Assembly: GCA_014084085.1 (NCBI GenBank)
Contig: NPFB01000204.1
Span: forward strand, 20,543 to 32,131
Length of the DNA: 11,589 bases
Direction of reading: 5' to 3'
Source of the DNA: Hondaea fermentalgiana
Lineage: Eukaryota > Sar > Bigyra > Thraustochytrida > Thraustochytriidae
Part shown: positions 6,002-11,589 of the stretch, in pieces
Layout of the letters: each line of letters opens with the position of its first letter
Position numbering within the stretch: position 1 is the first letter of the stretch
Translations under genes and position numbers: made by a program
Notes under the pieces: generated by a model
What the model saw: the letters and a program-made list of their open reading frames with translations, nothing else
What the model was told of the DNA's origin: nothing
The model's database searches: none

Positions 6002-9000
6002 CTAATAGTGATATCCTCGGCCGTACTCGTCAACTTCATTCGAGCCATGCCATACGCCGTACTCGTCCCAGTATCCTCCTTCTTGTGCCTCTCCCTCGGC
6101 GTATTGTGAAGGATCCTGTTCGTATGCATAAGCATACTCTTGTGCATATGCTTCCTCACCCTGTGCATAGTAGCCATACTCTTGAGCGTCAACACCTTCG
6201 GGGGCGTATGTTTGTTCAGCATATCTTTCCTCTTTTGCAGCATACTCATTAACCTGAGATTGCTGCGCAAAGTCATCTTTCCAAACGGTCTCGCCCGTAT
6301 GTCGATTGCAATAGTATACAGCTTGCTGTGTCTCGTCAAAGTACTCGTCCCATGCGTCCACCTCCTCTTCGGCGCCTGCGTCCTGTGCTTGATCAAGAAA
6401 TTGTGCATCGTATTCTTCTTTCCAAAGTGTCTCTCCTGTGCCTGCGTTATAGTAGTACGTAGCTTGCTGATTCTCATCAAAGTATTCCTCCCATGCGATA
6501 TCAACATTCTCTATTTCGGCTGTGCCAATAGATCCCACCACGACGGTTTGATCGAAAGGCTCGGCGACTTCGTTCCAAGCAGTATCCGATGCGCCGCCTC
6601 CGACCTGGTACGACGTTGAAATTGCTTCGTCTCGATCGCTTGCGCTTGTGGCTGTTTGGTGCTTTTTCGAAGACGCGGAACCTCGACTCATGGTAGCTGC
6701 GAGCGTGTCATTGGCTTGGCTATCGCTTTTGGACACCTGCTCTGCAGCCTGCTCAATATCACTCTGTGCTGAGACTACGGGACCAATAATGTCTTTGGAT
6801 GCGGTCGTTGAACTCTTCATCTTTGTCTTTGGTGCGTCGCACTCGCTGTCCAACGCAGACGCTTTCTCCTTTTCAGAAGGTGCAACATCATCATCTGCTG
6901 TCGCCACAGCTTGGTTGTCGCCACCGTCATCAGCAGCATTCACCGCCAGGGCGTTGTCGCTGTTTTTCGCTTCTTTCTCGTCAGTTGCTCGTAAAATGCC
7001 ATTCGTTTGCGAAGACGGAGCGACGCCATCGCTAGCGTGCGATCCTTCGGATGCAAGTTTGCTTTCGCTCGTTTCCGCAGATTGCTTCTTGGTTCTCGTT
7101 TTCCGTCTTCCTCGCAATGAGATCCGAAGCGTACTCTTACGAGAGCGGTCTTCCATTGCATTTTCTTGAATTGGTGGCTCTTCGTCTGCATTACCTTCAG
7201 ACTTCTTCTTGTTTCTCTTCATTCTCTCTTTGAGACCGCCAAACTTTGAGATGGCTGTGGGATGACGCAGCGCGTCTTCCGCCTCGTTTTCGTTGCCAGG
7301 AAGCTCGTCTGTAGGTTTGCCATCGATTTCGACATCATCCTTGGTCGCTTCGGCATTGAATTCTGTTCCTGCGGCCATGGAAATATCGGCGGAAGCATCG
7401 CCCTCGCGAGACACCGACGCCTGAGATTTATCCTGCGCTTTCGCAGGCTCATCATTCAACGACTGCACGTCCTTCTTGAGAAGGCCCGTCGCCTTTTGCA
7501 CGTGCGCGAGATTGGCCTTGAAGCGATTGACAAGCTTTTTACGCTCTGCCTCCTCTTTCGCGCGGGCAATGCGTTCGCGTCGTGCTGCAAGAGCGTCGAT
7601 AATATATTTGCCTTTTTCCGACTGTCGCGTCAGCTTTCCCCGAACGCACGCTTGAATCTTGGCCGCAGCGCGATGGCGCTCCTTCTCAAGACGGACTTCT
7701 TCCATTTGTTGCGCCTGGTCAAGAACATACGCACGCACACGAGCCTCGTGAAGTTCCTGACGGTGCTCTTCAACTGCGCGTGTCGTAAACTTTCGTGGCA
7801 CAAGCGTGGTAGGATCAAGTCCATACTCGCGCTCGACGCAGACACTGCAAGTCGGATACGGCTGATCGAAACGAGCTGCGCGTAGCCCGCACGTTTGGCA
7901 CACACCTGTGTCCTCTGGCACAAGCCAGTCGAGCTCATGTCGCAATTTGTTTCCTTTGCGATGTGAATAGTCTGCGCAGCAATCGCATAGTGCAAGGTCC
8001 CCACATTCGACACATACCTTGGTGGCCATCTGGAATTTGCACATACTGCAGCGCGCGATTGCCGTCACGTCATGCTGCGCGCGTTTACCCTTTTTGTGCA
8101 CCATATCCGAACAGCTTTGGCAGTATGCGATCTCGCAATCTTCGCAGTGTGCTGCGACCGCTCTTTCTTCGCATCGATCACAAAGCTCAATGAGTTGGTG
8201 TCTCGCCGGAGGAATATGAATGACCGCGTCTACATCACCGTCTCCCAGAAGCGCCGGCTTTGTCCACGTTGTCAATCCCGACGTCGGATTTTGCCAAAAG
8301 CGCGCTCCCGTCTCGGTGTCGATAAAGCTTCGGTAAAGAGATCGCATAATTACCATGACACGCTGTCTCGCTGCATGCTGCCGCCAGGCTGACTGGATCC
8401 GGCAGGCTGCTTGGGTCTGCGCCGCGAGCAGTTTCTGATAATCACGAGCAACGCGCGCAAGGCGTGCTCGCTGGCGACTTTTCCACGCGCGATACATGTT
8501 TTGCATTCGAATTGCCATTTTCGCGGCACGAATCTCTGTTCGCGCACGAATGGCCTTGCGCCATCTACCGCAAAGGACGAATTCATCAAGGAAGCGAGCA
8601 ATTTGCGCATCGTTGTCGCGATGCGCGCGAAAGTGCGTCACCTCCGGGAAGAACTGTTCTGCCAAAAGTTCGAGCGCGTCGACGAATGCCAAAAAGTCCA
8701 TCTTGCGCTTTCCCATGCAACATTTGGAGAACAAAATATCAATTTCGGTCGCCTTCAGGCGGCCTTCGCTCTGGACTCCAATAGACTGACAGTACTTTGC
8801 AAATGCAGCGGATCCAAGCGAAGCGATCTCACCGGCTTGCTTTTGGCTCACCGTAGATTGTGAAGACCGTCCTTGCGACAGCGAATTGGAGCCTGACGAC
8901 CGCGACGCAGTTGAAGTCGATCCAGATGCTGCTGCATTTGCTGCGCGGCCTGCGCCGGGGTCAACGAGATCAGAGAATATAGCAAGCGGCTCTGAATCCT

Positions 9001-11206
9001 GCGGCAGCGTTCGCGCTGGATTACAATGCAATGCGGTCAGAGCAAGCCGACTCTGCTCGTTGCGAAGTCCCTTCGCCGCTTCGAGCGCTCCACGCAAAGC
9101 TGACTCCTGCTTCGCCCGGGCCTCATCAAGACGCACTCGCACGGACGAACGTGCAGCATAACAGCGCACAACGCCGGCAATCTTGAGTTGAGCCATGTAA
9201 TGGTGTTTACGCTGCGAAAGTTCGACACGAGCCAAGTGCATTCGCCACCACGATTCAATTCTAGTTGCCGAATTGTATCGCCGCTGGCGCTGCTGTCCTA
9301 ATGCACGTACGGCGTGGCCACGATATGCAGCCTGTATGCGCGTCGCAGCTCGTGATCTGCGCCAAGCTACAAAGAAAATACGGTGAGGGAGCATACGCCA
9401 GAGACTTTGCAGCATTGTTGCTGCGCGATGCTTTCGCTCGCGCATTACACGCCGACGATGATGGATGATCAGGCGGCGCGCCAGCTTCCCTCGCCAAAAA
9501 CGCTGGATCGTGGTGGCAGCCTCACTTCGCGCTGCTTTGGAGACGAAAAGTTTCGCCACGCGGCGACGATGATTCCTCGTGCGCAATTTGCCTGCCTTGG
9601 CCGCAAGGCGCGCCTTTTGCGCCTCGCCTTTGACGTGCTTCAAGCGTTCAAGCTCTCGATTGGCAAGACGCGCGCGATACATGACTTGGACCTGAAGTGC
9701 GGCTTCTTCCACCTTGTCTCTGTATCGGTTCACCCATTGCTCGTAATTGCACAGTTCACGCAGACGCGCCACCTTGCGTCGAGCTAGAAATCCTCGGACG
9801 ATACGTTGCATCTGCACGGCGAGACCATGCCCAGCAAAGGCTACGCCACACCGGAACCGCATTCTACGCCATACCTTTTGTATGACAAGGGCGGCTCCAT
9901 TTTGCGCAAAGCGCTGCGCTCGCAAGTATTGGACATTGCTCAGTTGTTCCTCTCTTGCCTCGTGGCGAGCCTGCACGGCACGAAATCTTGCTCGGCGCCG
10001 ACCGCGCATGCCGCGAAAGGCGCTTTGTATTCGAGTCGCAGCCTTTATCTGGCGAGCTCGAAGTTCCTGCAACACAACAAATGCAACGCGACTTCGCTTG
10101 CCCCGCCAATGCGTTTGCACGCGGACGACCGCCTCGAGATCGCGAACAAGCGACCGCCGCAACTGCTTTGATCTGTGCATTCGCGCGATGGACTCAATGA
10201 GAATTGCTGCCCGAGTTCTCTCGTGGCACCGTGAGAAAAGCTCATCTTCTGCTTGCGAAATTCGCGAGCTTTCGCGTGCGCGCTGACGCTTCAGATCTCG
10301 TCCTGTGCGACACATGTAGCCTCTTGCAACACGCTGGATATGCGCTGCGGCAGCAAAACGATCTTGAATCCGCTGCTGCTTGACAAAGTCAACCCATCTG
10401 CGCATTGCATCACGCTGGGCTCTCGTAAGCATCGCTTGAAGAATCTCTACAATGCGACGCCCGCCTCGCTGCTGGCAGTACGTCTCGAGCTTGTACTTTA
10501 GAAGAAACTGCATCGGGAGCGTCTCCATGCCTCTCTCGAGTGCACTCTGCATGCGAATGGCGGCAAGATTGGCTCTCCTTTGCATCTTGTTTTGCTTCAC
10601 GCCCAAGATATGTGACTCCTCCAGCCTTGTCTGATTTTCAAGCTGGACTCGAGCTGATAATTTGACTTGTGACAGCGCGGTTTTGATCGAGTCTGAGGTC
10701 GTCTCCTTCAATTTATATGTGACTCTTCGAAGAGCTTGATCTATCTTACGAACAGGAGCTCGTCGCGCAAGAAGCTCTTCAAAGAGCGGATGGAGCTTGC
10801 GCGGCGGCTGTACTTGCTCGTTTTCGGCCAATCTACCCGTTTCCTTCTCTTGCGCGAGGTCATCTGTCGATATTTGGTTTGCGATGCCGCTACTCCGCGA
10901 GATAGCATGATCACGAGCGCCGCGAGCAGATAGTAACCTCTCATCCGCTTTCTCATCCTCTACCTCCTCGAGCTGACCCCGAGGAAGAGCATCTTTGATC
11001 TCCGGAAAGCGTAGGCGTTTTCGTCTTGCTCTTGCTTGCCTCGCAAGTACCTCGTACAGGTTCTCCTTCCTCCCCCGTTTCCTCCTCTTCACGCCCACGA
11101 GCTCCGCAGGCGCTCGCAGGTCCACCTCGAGGACCTTGTCCGCCAAGTGTCTCCTCGGCGCCAGCACCGCCAGGCGCTCCGCCTCGTCCTCGTCCTCGTC
11201 CTCCAT
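6002..11206 (-). CDS. Giant IQ-motif, p25-alpha-like, WW and B-box-like zinc-finger protein
   Basis: An uninterrupted frame of 1,734 codons from the ATG at 11206 (G at -3 and +4); stop TAG at 6002-6004. Domains in order, ATG numbering: acidic/basic N-terminus (MEDEDEDEAE); about twelve IQ motifs at 287-688, such as AATRIQSAFRGMRGRR and AATTIQRFWRGKLARR; a Ser-rich linker; a p25-alpha/TPPP-like segment at 801-853 (FAKYCQSIG...TEIDILFSK...FVDALELLAE); two IQ motifs at 898-949; a WW-like domain at 957-984 (TETGARFWQNPTSGLTTW); two B-box-like Cys/His modules at 1009-1090 with CxxC pairs; a further CxxC pair pattern at 1103-1123; another IQ at 1180; a long charged Ser/Ala/Asp linker; two WW-like repeats at 1571-1646; and a Tyr/Glu-rich tail. 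IQ motifs bind calmodulin or myosin-light-chain-like proteins, and p25-alpha proteins bind tubulin. A calcium-responsive cytoskeletal or flagellar scaffold is therefore plausible, but this is inference. No motor or kinase domain is present. Confidence 0.85.
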   Translation of the reverse strand: MEDEDEDEAERLAVLAPRRHLADKVLEVDLRAPAELVGVKRRKRGRKENLYEVLARQARARRKRLRFPEIKDALPRGQLEEVEDEKADERLLSARGARDHAISRSSGIANQISTDDLAQEKETGRLAENEQVQPPRKLHPLFEELLARRAPVRKIDQALRRVTYKLKETTSDSIKTALSQVKLSARVQLENQTRLEESHILGVKQNKMQRRANLAAIRMQSALERGMETLPMQFLLKYKLETYCQQRGGRRIVEILQAMLTRAQRDAMRRWVDFVKQQRIQDRFAAAAHIQRVARGYMCRTGRDLKRQRARESSRISQAEDELFSRCHERTRAAILIESIARMHRSKQLRRSLVRDLEAVVRVQTHWRGKRSRVAFVVLQELRARQIKAATRIQSAFRGMRGRRRARFRAVQARHEAREEQLSNVQYLRAQRFAQNGAALVIQKVWRRMRFRCGVAFAGHGLAVQMQRIVRGFLARRKVARLRELCNYEQWVNRYRDKVEEAALQVQVMYRARLANRELERLKHVKGEAQKARLAAKAGKLRTRNHRRRVAKLFVSKAARSEAATTIQRFWRGKLARRLIIHHRRRVMRERKHRAATMLQSLWRMLPHRIFFVAWRRSRAATRIQAAYRGHAVRALGQQRQRRYNSATRIESWWRMHLARVELSQRKHHYMAQLKIAGVVRCYAARSSVRVRLDEARAKQESALRGALEAAKGLRNEQSRLALTALHCNPARTLPQDSEPLAIFSDLVDPGAGRAANAAASGSTSTASRSSGSNSLSQGRSSQSTVSQKQAGEIASLGSAAFAKYCQSIGVQSEGRLKATEIDILFSKCCMGKRKMDFLAFVDALELLAEQFFPEVTHFRAHRDNDAQIARFLDEFVLCGRWRKAIRARTEIRAAKMAIRMQNMYRAWKSRQRARLARVARDYQKLLAAQTQAACRIQSAWRQHAARQRVMVIMRSLYRSFIDTETGARFWQNPTSGLTTWTKPALLGDGDVDAVIHIPPARHQLIELCDRCEERAVAAHCEDCEIAYCQSCSDMVHKKGKRAQHDVTAIARCSMCKFQMATKVCVECGDLALCDCCADYSHRKGNKLRHELDWLVPEDTGVCQTCGLRAARFDQPYPTCSVCVEREYGLDPTTLVPRKFTTRAVEEHRQELHEARVRAYVLDQAQQMEEVRLEKERHRAAAKIQACVRGKLTRQSEKGKYIIDALAARRERIARAKEEAERKKLVNRFKANLAHVQKATGLLKKDVQSLNDEPAKAQDKSQASVSREGDASADISMAAGTEFNAEATKDDVEIDGKPTDELPGNENEAEDALRHPTAISKFGGLKERMKRNKKKSEGNADEEPPIQENAMEDRSRKSTLRISLRGRRKTRTKKQSAETSESKLASEGSHASDGVAPSSQTNGILRATDEKEAKNSDNALAVNAADDGGDNQAVATADDDVAPSEKEKASALDSECDAPKTKMKSSTTASKDIIGPVVSAQSDIEQAAEQVSKSDSQANDTLAATMSRGSASSKKHQTATSASDRDEAISTSYQVGGGASDTAWNEVAEPFDQTVVVGSIGTAEIENVDIAWEEYFDENQQATYYYNAGTGETLWKEEYDAQFLDQAQDAGAEEEVDAWDEYFDETQQAVYYCNRHTGETVWKDDFAQQSQVNEYAAKEERYAEQTYAPEGVDAQEYGYYAQGEEAYAQEYAYAYEQDPSQYAEGEAQEGGYWDEYGVWHGSNEVDEYGRGYHY
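6005..6247 (-). other. Tyr/Glu/Ala-rich C-terminal tail of the IQ/WW protein
   Basis: The last about 80 residues are built of repeated YAxE, EYGYY, AYAQEYAYAY and WDEYG-type words, ending DEYGRGYHY. Composition is strongly biased to Tyr, Glu, Ala and Gly, with no Lys after the first few residues. It includes a degenerate WDEYGVW that echoes the WW-like repeats just upstream. It is probably disordered. Confidence 0.75.
6268..6499 (-). other. Two tandem WW-like repeats near the C-terminus
   Basis: Two copies about 47 residues apart read AWEEYFDENQQATYYYN, then TGETLWKEEY, and AWDEYFDETQQAVYYCN, then TGETVWKDDF. Each has both signature tryptophans 23 residues apart, the aromatic YY core and the TGET turn. 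The proline that normally follows the second tryptophan is replaced by Lys-acidic residues. Confidence 0.85.
7937..8182 (-). other. Paired B-box-like zinc-binding modules
   Basis: Module one has C-x2-C, HC-x2-C, C-x2-C and two downstream His (LCDRC, HCEDC, CQSC, VHKKGKRAQH). Module two repeats it (RCSMC, VCVEC, LCDCC, SHRKGNKLRH). The spacing of metal ligands and the H...H ending match B-box zinc fingers. A further CQTC...CSVC pair follows at about 7840-7900 and may be a third, incomplete module. Confidence 0.8.
8255..8338 (-). other. Central WW-like domain
   Basis: The sequence YRSFIDTETGARFWQNPTSG is followed by LTTWTKP. The second WW tryptophan and its proline are present. The first tryptophan appears to be replaced, and the aromatic pair is FW. 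It lies between two IQ motifs and the B-box-like pair. Confidence 0.7.
8645..8806 (-). other. p25-alpha/TPPP-like domain
   Basis: The segment FAKYCQSIGVQSEGRLKATE, then IDILFSKCCMGKRKMDFLAF, then VDALELLAEQ follows the p25-alpha pattern: F-x3-C...G, then a D-(IV)-x-F-x-K core and a final F-x2-A-L-x2-(L/I)-A helix. Founders of this family (TPPP) bind and bundle microtubules. The match is by eye from remembered family features and needs a profile search. Confidence 0.65.
9143..10348 (-). other. Cluster of about twelve IQ motifs
   Basis: Repeated (A/V)-x-x-IQ-x3-RG-x4-R units occur over about 400 residues, with irregular spacing of 20-60 residues. Best copies are AAHIQRVARGYMCR, AATRIQSAFRGMRGRR, AVQMQRIVRGFLARRK, AATTIQRFWRGKLARR and AATRIQAAYRGHAVR. 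Others are degenerate (IE or LQ for IQ, RM for RG). IQ arrays bind calmodulin, often calcium-independently. Confidence 0.9.
11184..11202. repeat. Short (GAGGAC)n acidic-codon tract at the gene start
   Basis: A minor copy of the GAG/GAC alternation codes the residues right after the proposed start Met (MEDEDEDE). It resembles the longer tract about 120 nt upstream. Confidence 0.8.
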
Positions 11207-11305
11207 TTCCCCCCTCGTCCGCCTCCGCTCCCGGCGAACAGCGCGCGTCGCCCTTCCTTTCTGCTCTGACCAGCTCCAGAACCCCGCGCCCCGCCTCTCC
11301 GCGCT

Positions 11306-11307
<2 letters not shown>

Positions 11308-11350
<43 letters not shown>

Positions 11351-11358
11351 CTCGTCCT
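11308..11358. repeat. (CGTCCT)n hexamer tract; GAC-GAG on the minus strand
   Basis: About eight near-perfect hexamers give an Asp-Glu alternation if translated in the gene's frame. Because the first in-frame ATG is downstream (11206), the tract is probably in the leader, though an upstream start or exon could make it coding. Confidence 0.9.
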
Positions 11359-11493
11359 GGTCCCCGTCCTCGCCCACGATCGATCGATTTATCCGTTCTC
11401 GCCTGCTACCCCGACGTCGCGGGGTGCCGCGCGTCCGGTATCTAGGGCCGGCGCACCGGACCCGAGGCCCTCCGGGCGAAGATCGAGCGGCGG

Positions 11494-11533
11494 AGCAGAG
11501 CAGAGCAGAGCAGAGCAGAGCAGAGCAGAGCAG
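11494..11533. repeat. (AGAGC)n pentamer repeat
   Basis: About eight tandem copies of the 5-mer GCAGA/AGAGC run near the right edge, the last ones degenerate (AGAAC). They are probably in the promoter or distal leader of the minus-strand gene. Confidence 0.95.
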
Positions 11534-11589
11534 AACAGACTCGGCGAGGGCGAGGGCGGCGCGGGCTCGCGGCGGCGAGGGCGGCGCGC

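Larger units (their letters stand above)
11207..11589 (-). promoter_or_regulatory. Upstream region of the IQ/WW gene
   Basis: This is presumed promoter/leader by position. It contains a GAGGAC hexamer tract, a perfect 10-nt palindrome ATCGATCGAT (11379-11388) and a pentamer repeat. The coding frame stays open upstream of the ATG to the window edge, with no further ATG in that frame; a GTG at 11377 is the only near-cognate of note. The repeats bias the frame to be open, so this is weak evidence for a longer protein. Confidence 0.4.

Noticed and set aside
6140..10286. Many plus-strand frames of 60-207 codons opposite the IQ/WW gene
   Set aside because: All are shadows of the continuous minus-strand coding frame with its clear domains; none shows its own motif.
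11207..11377. GTG start at 11377 adding 57 residues to the IQ/WW protein
   Set aside because: GTG initiation is rare in eukaryotic nuclear genes, and the ATG at 11206 has a good context and begins a plausible acidic N-terminus.
1..11589. Search for mobile elements, CRISPR arrays, tRNA/rRNA genes or prokaryotic-type operons
   Set aside because: No transposase, reverse transcriptase, long terminal or inverted repeats, spaced direct repeats or tRNA-like cloverleaf noticed; the repeats present are simple microsatellites.

Overview
The window looks like a compact, GC- and CpG-rich protist nuclear genome. It has short spliceosomal introns (GTACGT...CACAG and GTAAGT...CACAG), many microsatellites and four protein-coding genes in 11.6 kb. 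The proteins are eukaryote-only families (Ran, NAA10, IQ/WW/p25-alpha). GC richness, sparse introns and a large IQ/p25-alpha protein typical of flagellated lineages make a stramenopile such as a labyrinthulomycete/thraustochytrid a reasonable guess. That placement is inference; no rRNA or other taxonomic marker is present.

Layout, left to right. (1) 1-488: GC-rich presumed promoter and 5' UTR. (2) 489-1540, plus strand: Ran GTPase. Its first coding exon is only the ATG, followed at once by a 407-nt intron and one large exon. (3) 1541-2399: noncoding or 5'-leader DNA with a (CAG)9 tract and a (CT)19-(CG)9 tract. (4) about 2400-4505, plus strand: an unrecognised alpha-helical/coiled-coil protein whose exact N-terminus is uncertain. 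(5) 4506-5117: intergenic/5' leader with a second alternating-CG tract. (6) 5118-5918, plus strand: NAA10/ARD1, catalytic subunit of the NatA N-terminal acetyltransferase, with one 165-nt intron. (7) 6002-11206, minus strand: a giant, apparently intronless gene for an IQ-motif, p25-alpha-like, WW and B-box-like zinc-finger protein, tail-to-tail with NAA10 and only 83 nt from it. (8) 11207-11589: upstream region of that gene with hexamer and pentamer repeats.

The genes do not form a pathway: nuclear transport, co-translational acetylation, a coiled-coil protein and a probable calmodulin/cytoskeleton scaffold. This is ordinary gene-dense eukaryotic DNA. No mobile element, CRISPR array, RNA gene or defence system is visible. 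The most interesting points are the ATG-only first exon of Ran, a shared branch-point-like octamer and AATAAA in both introns, a reading-frame conflict at the start of the coiled-coil gene, and the unusual domain combination of the minus-strand giant.
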